Source: Brevibacillus_D fluminis_A (GTDB lineage Bacteria > Bacillota > Bacilli > Brevibacillales > Brevibacillaceae). From it: DNA of 64,000 bases. Positions 17,048 to 25,425 of this stretch are shown here, in pieces; the first letter of the stretch is position 1, and each line of letters opens with the position of its first letter. A program made the translations under genes and the position numbers. The stretch lies in contig NZ_CM125436.1 of the NCBI RefSeq assembly GCF_052072235.1, forward strand, positions 1,296,001 through 1,360,000, written 5' to 3'. Under the pieces are notes generated by a model. That model saw nothing but the letters and a program-made list of their open reading frames with translations. It made no database searches and was not told where the DNA came from.

Positions 17048-18358
17048 ATGATGACAAAACATGAACAAATTTTACAATATATTGATAATTTACCCGTAGG
17101 TTCCAAAATTTCCGTGCGCCAGATCGCCAAAGATCTGGATGTGAGCGAAGGAACGGCGTATCGGGCGATCAAAGAAGCGGAATCACAAGGATATGTCAGC
17201 ACGATCGAACGTGTAGGGACCGTGCGGATTGAAAAGAAGCAGAAGGAAAACATCGAGCGCCTGACGTTTGCCGAGGTGGTCAACATCGTGGATGGCCATG
17301 TTTTGGGCGGGCGCGAAGGGCTGCACAAGACGCTGAACAAGTTTGTGATCGGCGCCATGCAGCTGGACGCCATGATGCGTTACGTCGACGCGGGCAACCT
17401 CTTGATCGTCGGGAACCGCACCCAGGCGCACAAGCTGTCGCTGCAGCAAGGCGCGGCGGTGCTGATTACCGGCGGGTTCGACACCAGCGATGAGGTGAAA
17501 CAGCTGGCCGACAAGCTGGCGCTGCCGATCATTTCATCGAGCTATGACACGTTCTCCGTCGCATCGCTGATCAACCGGGCCATTTATGACCAGCTGATCA
17601 AAAAAGAGATCGTCATGGTCGAGGATGTGCTCAAGCCGATCGAAGAAACACCAATGCTGCACACCTATGATACGGTGGATGTTTGGCACCAATATACGCA
17701 AGACTACCATGACACCCGTTTTCCCGTCGTCGATGACCAGATGCGGCTGGTCGGGATCGTGACGTCGAAAGACATCATCGGACACGACAGCTGGGTGACG
17801 ATGGACAAGGTCATGACGAAAAATCCGATCACCACATCGCCGCGCGTCTCGGTCGCATCGTCCGCTCACCTGATGGTGTGGGAAGGCATCGAGCTGTTGC
17901 CGGTCGTCGACAATCATAAAAGGCTCGTGGGGGTATTGAGCCGTCAAGACGTGCTCAAAGCGCTTCAATACATGCAGAAACAGCCGCAGATGGGCGAGAC
18001 ATTCCCGACCCAGATCATGAGCCGCTTCCGCGAGGAGAAAATCGCGGACACCCTGGTCTACCAAGGCGACATCACGCCGCAGATGACCAACCACCTAGGA
18101 ACCGTCGCTTCCGGCGTCATGACCACCGTCATGGTCGAATCGGCCTGCAACCTGCTGCGCCTGCACCGCCGCGGCGATATGGTGCCGGAAAACATCATGG
18201 TCTACTTCTTCAAGCCCGTCCAAATCGAAAGCCGCATCGAAATCAAACCACAGCTGCTCGACATCAGCCGCCGATTCGGAAAAGTCGAGGTAGCCGTATA
18301 CCACCAGGACCAGTTGGTCTGCAAAGCCCTGGTAACCGCACAAATCGTAGAACGATAA
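17048..18358 (+). CDS. ytoI: CBS/DRTGG-domain protein with HTH and hot-dog domains (YtoI)
   Basis: 436 aa. ATG 17048, 9 nt after AAGGTG, gives MMTKHEQILQYIDNLPVG, the family start. Order: winged-helix HTH (about 8-70, SVRQIAKDLDVSEGTAYRAIKEAE), DRTGG domain (about 75-180), two CBS domains (about 185-305) that normally bind adenine nucleotides, and a C-terminal hot-dog thioesterase-like domain (about 320-430). It is the YtoI protein of Bacillus, a presumed nucleotide-responsive regulator of unknown target. In B. subtilis it neighbours ytpI; here csoR-copZ and an ArsR-like gene lie between. Confidence 0.92.
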   Translation: MMTKHEQILQYIDNLPVGSKISVRQIAKDLDVSEGTAYRAIKEAESQGYVSTIERVGTVRIEKKQKENIERLTFAEVVNIVDGHVLGGREGLHKTLNKFVIGAMQLDAMMRYVDAGNLLIVGNRTQAHKLSLQQGAAVLITGGFDTSDEVKQLADKLALPIISSSYDTFSVASLINRAIYDQLIKKEIVMVEDVLKPIEETPMLHTYDTVDVWHQYTQDYHDTRFPVVDDQMRLVGIVTSKDIIGHDSWVTMDKVMTKNPITTSPRVSVASSAHLMVWEGIELLPVVDNHKRLVGVLSRQDVLKALQYMQKQPQMGETFPTQIMSRFREEKIADTLVYQGDITPQMTNHLGTVASGVMTTVMVESACNLLRLHRRGDMVPENIMVYFFKPVQIESRIEIKPQLLDISRRFGKVEVAVYHQDQLVCKALVTAQIVER

Positions 18359-18390
18359 AAAAACAGCCGGAGGGCTGTTTTTTTATCGTT
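18351..18390. terminator. Perfect 18-bp hairpin terminator of ytoI
   Basis: AACGATAAAAAAACAGCC and its exact complement flank a GGAG loop. The stop codon is inside the left arm, and A/T runs on both sides make it usable in both directions. Confidence 0.85.
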
Positions 18391-18452
18391 ATGTATTGTT
18401 CTTTTTTTCATTCAGATTTTTCGGGAGTGAAAGCGATACAACCGCTGCAGCA

Positions 18453-18671
18453 GGGCCTCGCGAAAAAAGCGGGCCGCGCAGCCTTGACAGCGCCGACCCA
18501 GGCGTAGTGTAAAAAGCGGGACGTCTTTCGCGCCCCACATCATCCTTGAGAAACACCCGCCGCGCAGCGAGTGGCTTTGGGGCGCGGTCCCGCTTTTTAC
18601 ACGGAGCCGGACAGTCTAACCACCGGCGAGCGCTGTCAGAGCGGAGCCGGAGCGCTTTTTTCGCGAGGCCC
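18453..18671. repeat. Long imperfect inverted repeat, non-coding
   Basis: About 110-bp arms centred near 18560. Four blocks pair exactly: 18453-18471 with 18653-18671 (19 nt, GGGCCTCGCGAAAAAAGCG), 18485-18493 with 18630-18638 (9 nt), 18507-18522 with 18587-18602 (16 nt, GTGTAAAAAGCGGGAC) and 18529-18537 with 18578-18586 (9 nt). The base composition differs from neighbouring genes. No plausible coding sequence is present. It could be a degenerate miniature element or an intergenic repeat family. Confidence 0.75.
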
Positions 18672-18733
18672 CTCGCCTCCACGAACCATCGCCTCCACAA
18701 ACCATCGCCTCCACAAACCATCGCCACACGAAC
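18672..18733. repeat. 16-bp tandem repeat, 3.9 copies
   Basis: Units CTCGCCTCCACGAACC, ATCGCCTCCACAAACC, ATCGCCTCCACAAACC and a partial ATCGCCACACGAAC, directly abutting the long inverted repeat. No spacer structure, so not CRISPR. Confidence 0.8.
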
Positions 18734-18808
18734 TTGCCAGATCAGCCAGCTGTCCTGCATATGACTATGATGTATAATCGTTTGTGAGGCCAAAAGAAGC
18801 AAAACCCC

Positions 18809-18838
18809 TTTACATAGTATAGGGGGGTATTGTATATT
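18809..18838 (+). promoter_or_regulatory. csoR promoter with embedded CsoR-like operator
   Basis: TTTACA (18809-18814), an 18-nt spacer and TATATT (18833-18838). The spacer holds TAGTATAGGGGGGTATTG, the G-tract flanked by AT-rich arms typical of CsoR operators. Bound apo-repressor would cover the promoter. A second TATAAT at 18773-18778 lacks a good -35. Confidence 0.6.
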
Positions 18839-18860
18839 TACAATAAGAGGAGGGAAACAA

Positions 18861-19181
18861 ATGGACCACGAAGATCAAACGAACCATTGTGCCCAAGGTG
18901 AGGAACGGAAGAGTCACCACTCGGACAAAATGAAGAGCAACCTGATTACCAGATTGAATCGCATAGAAGGGCAGATTCGCGGCGTGAAAGGGCTGATCGA
19001 AAAAGACACGTACTGCGACGATGTATTGAACCAGATCGCGGCGATTCAATCCGCGCTGAACAGCGTCGGCAGACTGCTGCTGGAAGGCCATATGAAAAGC
19101 TGCGTGATCGATCGTATCCAATCGGGCGATCACGATGTAATCGATGAGCTGTTGGTGACCGTCAACAAGCTGATGAAATAA
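18861..19181 (+). CDS. csoR: Copper-sensing transcriptional repressor CsoR
   Basis: 106 aa. Family DUF156/CsoR: an all-helical DNA-binding protein that represses copper-export genes and releases DNA on binding Cu(I). The Cu ligands are present: C52 (TYCDD), H77 and C81 (GHMKSC). The LITRLNRIEGQIRGVKGLIE block is the family signature. The N-terminal extension is rich in His and charged residues. ATG follows GAGGAGGG. Upstream lies a G-tract operator, so autoregulation is likely; copZ follows 26 nt after. Confidence 0.93.
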   Translation: MDHEDQTNHCAQGEERKSHHSDKMKSNLITRLNRIEGQIRGVKGLIEKDTYCDDVLNQIAAIQSALNSVGRLLLEGHMKSCVIDRIQSGDHDVIDELLVTVNKLMK

Positions 19182-19207
19182 CGGATGGAAGAAAGGGAGC
19201 GAAAAAG

Positions 19208-19408
19208 ATGAAAAACGTTACGCTGCAAGTCGAGGGCATGTCCTGCAATCATTGTGTCAACGCTGTGGAAGGAACGCTGAAAAATATCGGTGCCAGCGGA
19301 AAAGTGGATTTGGCCAGCAAAACGGTCGATGTGTCTTTCGACGAAAGCAAGGTAAGTCTCGAAGCGATCAAAGAAGCGATCGAAGATCAAGGCTACGATG
19401 TAAAGTAA
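19208..19408 (+). CDS. copZ: Copper chaperone CopZ (heavy-metal-associated domain)
   Basis: 66 aa, a single HMA domain. The Cu(I)-binding motif GMSCNHC provides C13 and C16. It normally hands Cu(I) to the P-type ATPase CopA, but no copA is present here; the transcript seems to end with copZ because a hairpin follows and the next gene has its own upstream region. It is preceded by GGGAGCG and is probably co-transcribed with csoR. Confidence 0.93.
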   Translation: MKNVTLQVEGMSCNHCVNAVEGTLKNIGASGKVDLASKTVDVSFDESKVSLEAIKEAIEDQGYDVK

Positions 19409-19429
19409 AAGAAAAAACAGGCACGAACT

Positions 19430-19466
19430 GCAAGCAGGCACATGGAAAAGTCATGTGCCTGCTTGC
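19430..19466. terminator. 15-bp hairpin after copZ, no T-run
   Basis: GCAAGCAGGCACATG, 7-nt loop, exact complement. The stem is very stable but is followed by CATTCC rather than T's, so it may protect the mRNA end or terminate weakly. Confidence 0.55.
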
Positions 19467-19476
19467 CATTCCTAGC

Positions 19477-19498
19477 TAATTAAGATATTATCTAATTA
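19477..19498. promoter_or_regulatory. AT-rich imperfect palindrome, possible ArsR-type operator
   Basis: TAATTAAGATATTATCTAATTA, with arms that match apart from one inserted base. It lies about 40 nt upstream of the ArsR-like gene; ArsR-family regulators bind such dyads and often regulate themselves. Confidence 0.45.
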
Positions 19499-19537
19499 CA
19501 TAAACGTCGAATTACATAAAGAAAGGAGAGCAACGAG

Positions 19538-20107
19538 ATGCAGCTGCAGCATTTGGTCAATTTTCACAAGGCGATGGGAGACCCGACGCGGATTCGGATT
19601 TTGACCCTGCTGTCCAAAGGCCCGCTCCACGGTCAGGCGATCGCCGGCAAGCTCGGCTTGACGCCGCCGACGATTACGCACCATATGGCAAAGCTTCGCG
19701 AGACCGGCATCGTCTATGAGCGACGGGACAAAAATACGATTTATTTTTATTTGGATGCCGATCATTTGCGGCGTGATGCGCAAGCGATTTTGGACGTTGT
19801 TTGGGGAGGAGAGGGCAGCGTGGATGGAAATGAGAAGGAAAAAGTCATAAAAAATTTTTTCACTGTCGATGGCAAGCTGAAGTCGATTCCGGTTCAGCGC
19901 AAAAAGAAGCTCTATGTTTTCGAACACATGGTTTCCGGACTGGAAGTGGGCCGCAAGTATACGGAAAAGGAAATCAACGAATACATCAGCCGGTTTCATG
20001 AAGACTTTGCCACGATTCGCCGCGAGTTCATCATGAATCATTACATGTACCGCGAGAACAACATCTACGAGCTGAATCCGCAGGAGATGTGGGCACAGCC
20101 GGAATGA
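19538..20107 (+). CDS. ArsR-family HTH regulator fused to DUF2087
   Basis: 189 aa. An N-terminal winged helix (about 5-80: FHKAMGDPTRIRILTLLSKG, TPPTITHHMAKLRETGIV, RRDKNTIYFYL) is of ArsR/SmtB type. The C-terminal half (about 105-180: FFTVDGKLKSIPVQRKKKL, then YTEKEINEYISRFHED and FIMNHYMYRENNIYELNP) matches DUF2087, a domain often fused to such regulators. No Cys-rich metal site of the ArsR kind is visible in the recognition helix, so the signal is unclear. AGGAGAG lies ahead of the ATG. It ends at a terminator shared with convergent ytpI. Confidence 0.87.
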   Translation: MQLQHLVNFHKAMGDPTRIRILTLLSKGPLHGQAIAGKLGLTPPTITHHMAKLRETGIVYERRDKNTIYFYLDADHLRRDAQAILDVVWGGEGSVDGNEKEKVIKNFFTVDGKLKSIPVQRKKKLYVFEHMVSGLEVGRKYTEKEINEYISRFHEDFATIRREFIMNHYMYRENNIYELNPQEMWAQPE

Positions 20108-20125
20108 TGACTTTGCGAAAACGAA

Positions 20126-20176
20126 AAAAGGAGCGGTTCTCCGGTGGCGATGGGGAACTGTGCTCCTTCTTTTCAT
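20126..20176. terminator. Bidirectional terminator between the ArsR-like gene and ytpI
   Basis: AAAAGGAGC-GGTTC-TCC paired with GGGGAACTGTGCTCCTTCTTTT; A and T runs on both sides suit both convergent genes. Confidence 0.75.
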
Positions 20177-20193
20177 GTCCGAGGGTTACGGGA

Positions 20194-20505
20194 TCAACCG
20201 TTTTTCTTCAGTTCCATGATCCAGCCTCGGCGGTATTGGATATAATTGCGGGTACCAAAAATCAAATTGACCAGCCCGACCAGAAGCAGCACGAGCGCGA
20301 CGCCGATGCGTACCCCTGTCAAATCTTCAAACGTAAACTGGTTCAGCGCCATCAGCGTAAACAGGACGCCGATCGCCATGTTCATCTTCCCGAGTGTCAT
20401 GCGCGAGGCGAGCGGATGAATGCCGCGTTGACGCGCCATGATGCTGAAATAAAGCGCCAGCACAAGCGATCCGACAAAACCTGTCAAATAAATTGCAAAC
20501 CACAC
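20194..20505 (-). CDS. ytpI: YtpI-family membrane protein
   Basis: 103 aa, starting at GTG 20505 after GAGGGGT. Three hydrophobic segments (about 2-22, 39-58 and 66-88) and a basic C-terminus. The pattern, size and LGKMNMAIGVLFTLMALNQF segment agree with YtpI, a small membrane protein of unknown function that lies next to ytoI in Bacillus. It converges on the ArsR-like gene. Confidence 0.75.
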   Translation of the reverse strand: MWFAIYLTGFVGSLVLALYFSIMARQRGIHPLASRMTLGKMNMAIGVLFTLMALNQFTFEDLTGVRIGVALVLLLVGLVNLIFGTRNYIQYRRGWIMELKKNG

Positions 20506-20576
20506 CGAAAAACCAACCCCTCAATTTTCGTACAAGCCATACGCTTCCATCGTACCAAAATCATTCCGGAACAGTC

Positions 20577-20602
20577 AAAAGGGACGCCTATGCAGGCATC
20601 CC
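20577..20602 (-). terminator. Terminator of the glycosyltransferase gene
   Basis: Read on the minus strand, GGGATGCC-TGCATA-GGCGTCCC followed by TTTTG. The stem overlaps the stop codon. Confidence 0.7.
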
Positions 20603-21715
20603 CAATTCCGTCGTCAGCACCTTCCAAAAATCTTTAATCGCATTTTCGCCGAGATACGCTTTGCCACGTTCCCTGACGTACTCGCTCATTTCCTGGTAGT
20701 AAGCAGGCTCATTGAGCATGTGGTAACAGCGGGCAATATCGTGCTCATCCTGAACGAACAGCGGGTAATTGTCGCCCAAGAGATGAACATTGCCAAAGGT
20801 GCGGGTCGTCAGCACCGGCACGCCAAGCGCCATATATTCGAGGACGCGGGACAAATAAGCATGGGACGGCGTCAAATCGGGCGTGTTGTCATAAATCAGG
20901 GCCAGCCCGATCCCGGCTTTCACGATCATTTTCTTCGTTTCCCAGACGTTTTTTTGCCCGTGGTTGACGACGCCCGGCTTTTTCAGCAGCTTCTCCGCAG
21001 TCGGGCGGTAAGCGTTGACAATCGATGGGTAGAGCAGGTTCAGTTTCGCCTCCGGGACGCGCTTGCGGATCAGGCGGATCGCTTTGACGGCTACTGGCAA
21101 GCCGTAGCGCGGACGGATCACGCCGCAATTGATGAGCTGGGGCGGGGTGGCGCGGTGAATCCGGAGCATTTTTTCTTCCGACATCGCTTCAACGAACTGC
21201 GGCAACACCTTGATCTGACGCTCGATGCGCGCTTCCCCCCATTTTTTCCGGCGCAAATAGGCTTTAAACCGCTCGGCGATCGGTACCGACTGGAAAAAGA
21301 TGACACGGGTATGGCGCAGCAAAAAATGGACTTCCTTCATGATGCGCGGATCATTCAGGTTGTAGTTGATCGAGAGAAACAGGAGCTTGTCGCCGAGCGA
21401 ACGCTTCTTTTTCACCAGATCGAGCGCCTGGTCTCGCCCGCGGATGAAGATGAAGTCGTAGTCTTTCTTTTCATCCTGCTTGATGATCTTGTCCGTCAGA
21501 TCGTCCGCTTGATGGAAACGCACGTGATGAAATTTGAACCCATCGTGGCCGTTTTGGAATTCGAAGGGCAGCACGCAGTCGATGACGAATTTCTTCCGTT
21601 TTTTGTTTGACAGCTTGCTCACTTCGCGGTCAAACGCCTTGAGCATGCCGAGAAACTGCAGCACATTGCCTTTTGGCTTGTATTTCTCCAGATTGCACGA
21701 AAAGCATATTTTCAT
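20588..21715 (-). CDS. Glycosyltransferase, GT4-like
   Basis: 375 aa, starting at ATG 21715 after AAGGGAGAG. Two Rossmann-like halves. The N-terminal half begins MKICFSCNLEKYKPKGNV. The C-terminal half carries LINCGVIRPRYGLP (start of the donor-binding domain) and the GT-B donor motif LSRVLEYMALGVPVLTT, where E in LEYM would contact the nucleotide sugar. No signal peptide, so it works on the cytoplasmic side. Acceptor and sugar unknown; the surroundings give no polysaccharide cluster. Confidence 0.85.
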   Translation of the reverse strand: MKICFSCNLEKYKPKGNVLQFLGMLKAFDREVSKLSNKKRKKFVIDCVLPFEFQNGHDGFKFHHVRFHQADDLTDKIIKQDEKKDYDFIFIRGRDQALDLVKKKRSLGDKLLFLSINYNLNDPRIMKEVHFLLRHTRVIFFQSVPIAERFKAYLRRKKWGEARIERQIKVLPQFVEAMSEEKMLRIHRATPPQLINCGVIRPRYGLPVAVKAIRLIRKRVPEAKLNLLYPSIVNAYRPTAEKLLKKPGVVNHGQKNVWETKKMIVKAGIGLALIYDNTPDLTPSHAYLSRVLEYMALGVPVLTTRTFGNVHLLGDNYPLFVQDEHDIARCYHMLNEPAYYQEMSEYVRERGKAYLGENAIKDFWKVLTTELGMPA

Positions 21716-21796
21716 CGGGTTCTCTCCCTTTGATCACGTAAACGATAACCCATGATATGGCAAAGAGAGGCGAAAAGGTGTCTGTCCATTCGCGCG

Positions 21797-23947
21797 TCAA
21801 TGGATCAGCTTGCTTTCCTTCGCTTTCTGGATAAAACCGGCGCTGGCACGGTTGATGACTTTTTTCAAAGCGAGGCCGAGCAGAAGAAAAATACCGACAT
21901 AGACGGCGAGCATCATCAGGTCGCGCGTCACCACATGCCACAAAATGCCGCCGACCGCTTCACGCATCATGCTGATCGCATAGGTGAAGGGCAGGAACGG
22001 GTGGATCGCCTGGAAAAACGGCGGCGTCACCTGGATCGGAAACGTTCCGCCGGAGCCTGCCAGCTGGAGCACGAGCAGCACGATCGCCAGCGCTTTCCCG
22101 ATGTTGCCGAAGACGGAGACGAGCGTATAGACGATCAACATGAAAACGGCGCTCAGCACGAGCCCGAACAGGACGAACCACAGCTTGTCGCACACATACG
22201 TGCCGAGCAGGTAGATGTCGCCGAGCGTGACGAACAAGGATTGCAGCAGGGCGATCGTGAGAAAAGTGAAGAATCGGCCGAAATAAATCTGGTAGCTGCG
22301 GTAAGGCGTCTCGGGATGATGCACCTCGACCGTGAGCAGCGATACGAGCAACAGCGCCCCGACCCAAAGCGAAAGCGTGGTGAAAAATGGCGACATGGCG
22401 GAGCCGTAGTTGGGAATCGGAAAGAGCCGATTTTCCTTCAGCACGACCGGCTCTGCAAAAAACTCGCTTTCTTTTTGCGCGTCATGACGCAGCAGGTCGA
22501 TGATTTCCCGCAGGTTGGCCTCTTTGTCCAAAGCGCGCATTTTGGCGGCCAGCGCTTTTAGCTGGGCTTCATAAGCGGGCAAGCTTTGCTGGATGGTTTG
22601 CAGTTCTTTTTTTCCGGTCGCCAGTGCCTTGGCGACATCTTGAACAACACGTGTCACCTCGGGCAGCTTCTGCACCGCGTCGGCCAAGACGGCACCGACC
22701 CGCTGATTCGCCTTTTTCGCCTGCTCGATGGCGTCCAAAACGAAGGGTTGGATTTCGCTGTCGTACCGACCAAGAATATCGCCTGAAATCGCATTCGTCT
22801 CGGCAGCGAGCGCGCGCATGCGGTCGAACAGCTCTGCGGCGGGCTGCTCACCCTTGTCGATGGCGTTTTTGATTTTGGTCAACGTCGCGGTCTGCTCCTG
22901 GAACCGGCTTTGGGCCTGTCCCAGCTTGTCGATGGCGGGTTTCAGCCTGGTGCCGCCGGTGATGTCCTCCAATCGCGCCAGCGCTTGCTTCAGCTTGTCG
23001 GTCACAGAGGCAGCCACCGTAAGCCGCTTGATCGTCTGCTCGATCAGCGCTTTCGCGACGGCCGGGTCTGGCCTGTTTTCCTGCAGGACGGCAGCCAGTT
23101 GCTCCGCTGCCGCCGCAGCTTGCTGCAACAGCGCCAAGTCCGCCTTGATCGTGGGAGATACGCTGATCAGGGCATCCTCGCTTTTGGTGAGGAAATCGCC
23201 AAGCCGCCGGGAAAAGTCGGTGCCGTCTTTGCCCAGTTCGGCGACGAGTGGCAAGTCCTTCTGAACCTTCGCAGCGATTTGTGCCGCCCGGTCGACGTCA
23301 GTCAGCCCGCGCCCCACCGCCTGATTGATCTCGGGGAACATGCCTTCGAGGCGGAAAACCAGCGCTTTCAGCTTTTCGATGGTCGGCAGCTGATTTTGCA
23401 GCTCTACGCCGATTTCATTGAAGATCCGAAAAATCGTGCCGTTTGCGGTCTTGATGAAATTTTGGTTCACTTCCTCGATCACGCCGCTTGCGCCTTTGGC
23501 GGTGATCTTCGGGGAGATTGCGTTGATTTTTTCATTGACGGTGTAAATGATTTCGGCTTTTTGCGGTTGATTGGTCATGATGGTTGCGATTTTGGCGGAA
23601 AAATCGGCCGGGATGACGATGCTGGCATAAAAGTCGCCTTCCTGCACCCCTTTGATCGCCTCTTCCTCGGACACAAACGTCCAGCCGATTTTCTTGTTGT
23701 CTTTCAGGGAGGTGATGATCTCATTTCCCAAATTGATCGGTTTGCCGCGGATGGCGGAGCCGGTATCGTTGTTGGCGACCGCGATGGCGATTCCGCTCGT
23801 CTGGCTGTACGGGTCCCAGGAGGCTTTGATGTTAAACCAGGCGTACAGCGACGGCAAAAAGACCAAGCCAAGAATGACGACTGCCGCAGCCCAGTTGGTG
23901 GCGATTTTTTTCAGGTCCGTCCGGTAAATGGTACCAATTTTGTTCAT
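21797..23947 (-). CDS. YhgE/Pip family membrane protein
   Basis: 716 aa from ATG 23947, which follows AGGAGAG; the longer open frame has no ribosome binding site. One N-terminal transmembrane helix (about 14-36) ending in PSLYAWFNIKASWDPY, the signature of YhgE/Pip (phage infection protein) proteins, then a large extracytoplasmic region (about 40-515) with long helical or coiled-coil stretches rich in Ala, Lys and Gln, and five or six C-terminal helices (about 520-705) of ABC-2 type. Members include receptors for phage and the EsaA component of type VII secretion, but no other T7SS gene is here, so YhgE-like is the safer call. Confidence 0.88.
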   Translation of the reverse strand: MNKIGTIYRTDLKKIATNWAAAVVILGLVFLPSLYAWFNIKASWDPYSQTSGIAIAVANNDTGSAIRGKPINLGNEIITSLKDNKKIGWTFVSEEEAIKGVQEGDFYASIVIPADFSAKIATIMTNQPQKAEIIYTVNEKINAISPKITAKGASGVIEEVNQNFIKTANGTIFRIFNEIGVELQNQLPTIEKLKALVFRLEGMFPEINQAVGRGLTDVDRAAQIAAKVQKDLPLVAELGKDGTDFSRRLGDFLTKSEDALISVSPTIKADLALLQQAAAAAEQLAAVLQENRPDPAVAKALIEQTIKRLTVAASVTDKLKQALARLEDITGGTRLKPAIDKLGQAQSRFQEQTATLTKIKNAIDKGEQPAAELFDRMRALAAETNAISGDILGRYDSEIQPFVLDAIEQAKKANQRVGAVLADAVQKLPEVTRVVQDVAKALATGKKELQTIQQSLPAYEAQLKALAAKMRALDKEANLREIIDLLRHDAQKESEFFAEPVVLKENRLFPIPNYGSAMSPFFTTLSLWVGALLLVSLLTVEVHHPETPYRSYQIYFGRFFTFLTIALLQSLFVTLGDIYLLGTYVCDKLWFVLFGLVLSAVFMLIVYTLVSVFGNIGKALAIVLLVLQLAGSGGTFPIQVTPPFFQAIHPFLPFTYAISMMREAVGGILWHVVTRDLMMLAVYVGIFLLLGLALKKVINRASAGFIQKAKESKLIH

Positions 23948-24035
23948 AGCAGCTTCTCTCCTGTCCACACGCCGGGCACGCAGGTTTTTGTATATTTTAC
24001 CATGCCTCAAAACGTTCCAAACATGTGCAGGAAAG

Positions 24036-24062
24036 AAAAAGAACGCCCATTTCGGCCGTTCT
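24036..24062 (-). terminator. Terminator after the AprX-like protease gene
   Basis: Read on the minus strand, AGAACGGCC-GAAAT-GGGCGTTCT followed by TTTTC, beginning right after the stop codon. Confidence 0.7.
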
Positions 24063-25328
24063 TCACTTTTTCTTCAGGAACCTGGCGTTCAGCTCGCCGT
24101 GTCCTTGCGCGTAGCGGTTGCTTTTGACCAGATGGACGGTATGCTGCAGCAAGCGTGCTTTCACCTGCTGCGGCGTCAGCTTGGGATTTTCTTCCAGCAT
24201 GCAGGCGACGGTTCCGGCGACCAGCGGTGCTGACATACTGCAGCCGGACAGCGTGAAATACCAGCGCCCGACGCGCTGAAGCGCCAGCTCGCGGTCCAAA
24301 AAAGAGCGAGGCGCGCGCAGCGAGGTGATATTGACACCAGGCGCAACCAAATCAGGCTTGAGCTGGCCGTACATGCCGGGGCCGCGGCTGGAGAATCGGG
24401 CGATTTTGTGGGCGGCCTGGTTCAGCTTGTTGCGGTCATCCGTCGCCCCGACCGTAATCGCTGTGGGACAGATTCCCGGCGTGTAAATCGTGCGGCGGTG
24501 AGGTCCGTTGTTTCCGGCGCAGACGACGGTGACCAGGCCGGCGCGGACGGCACGGGCAACCGCCTGGCAGAGCGGATCGTTTTTGCTGTGAGACAACGGT
24601 TCAGCCCCCAGCGAGAGGTTGAGAACGCGAATACCGTATTTTTTGCGATTGCGGATGCACCATTGCACGCCGGCGATAATGTCGTCAAAATTGCCTTGCC
24701 CGTCCTGAGCCAGCACCTTGACACCGACGAGCTTGGCATGAGGAGCTGCACCGATGAACCGGCGGGCGGCTTTTCCTTTGCACCTGCTGCCATTTCCGGC
24801 CGCACATCCGGCGACATGCGTTCCATGCCCGTTGTCGTCGTAAGGCTTCGTGCGCTTGTGGATGAGATCGCGGAATGCGATGATCCTCCCTTTCAGGTCG
24901 GGATGGGGATAAATTCCCGTATCGAGAATGGCGATGGTCACACCCTTTCCGGTGAACCGATTTGCTGCCGATCGCGTTAGACCCACGCTCGGTGCCGCGA
25001 CATCAAGCGACATTTTTGCCTTTTGATTCAAATAAATGCGCTCCACATGCCCGGATTCGCACATTTTCTGCAGACAGGAGAGCGTAGCGGTTCCCGAGAT
25101 GGCTTGAATGATGCCCAAACGGCGGGTCGGCGTGAAGGATGAGGTCCCCCACTGTTTTTTGCACGACTGGATGGTTGACGGAAGGGTCTTTTTCTTGAAT
25201 TGGACAATCACTGGATAACGCGCGTTTTCTTTGCTCGTTTGGGGGGATGCCCGCCGAAGTCCCTTGCGAAGGGGGAGATCAAGCAAGCGCTTGTGCTGCC
25301 GTATCCAGTCGGTAGTATTTTGGGCCAT
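24063..25328 (-). CDS. aprX: Subtilisin-family serine protease, AprX-like, cytoplasmic
   Basis: 421 aa from ATG 25328, 9 nt after GGAGG; the in-frame GTG at 25337 touches that site. Peptidase S8: D136 in ILDTGIYPHPDL, H168 in DDNGHGTHVAG, oxyanion N273 in CAGNNG, nucleophile S364. The serine motif reads SGCSMSAP instead of SGTSMAxP. No signal peptide; an N-terminal domain of about 115 residues acts as in AprX. Long stretches match B. subtilis AprX (GRIIAF, KPYDDNGHGTH, FSSRGP, KPDLVAPGVNI), an intracellular protease of unclear role. Nine or more cysteines are present, unusual for subtilisins. Confidence 0.87.
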   Translation of the reverse strand: MAQNTTDWIRQHKRLLDLPLRKGLRRASPQTSKENARYPVIVQFKKKTLPSTIQSCKKQWGTSSFTPTRRLGIIQAISGTATLSCLQKMCESGHVERIYLNQKAKMSLDVAAPSVGLTRSAANRFTGKGVTIAILDTGIYPHPDLKGRIIAFRDLIHKRTKPYDDNGHGTHVAGCAAGNGSRCKGKAARRFIGAAPHAKLVGVKVLAQDGQGNFDDIIAGVQWCIRNRKKYGIRVLNLSLGAEPLSHSKNDPLCQAVARAVRAGLVTVVCAGNNGPHRRTIYTPGICPTAITVGATDDRNKLNQAAHKIARFSSRGPGMYGQLKPDLVAPGVNITSLRAPRSFLDRELALQRVGRWYFTLSGCSMSAPLVAGTVACMLEENPKLTPQQVKARLLQHTVHLVKSNRYAQGHGELNARFLKKK

Positions 25329-25425
25329 GGTCCGCACCTCCCTTACGAATACAACTACTTTATGGCAAGCAGCGAAAAAGAGCGTGTTTGAATACCCACA
25401 TGCGTGAAAAAAGTGAAAGCTGCGT

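Noticed and set aside
18672..18733. CRISPR array
   Set aside because: The 16-bp units are directly joined with no spacers, and no cas gene is nearby.
18389..18802. A 137-codon minus-strand frame and several short plus frames in the repeat region
   Set aside because: They cross the inverted repeat and the 16-bp tandem repeats, have Arg/Pro/Ser-rich composition and no ribosome binding site.
21797..23947. EsaA component of a type VII secretion system
   Set aside because: The topology is shared with EsaA, but no WXG100, EssC or other T7SS gene is in the window, so the broader YhgE/Pip name is used.
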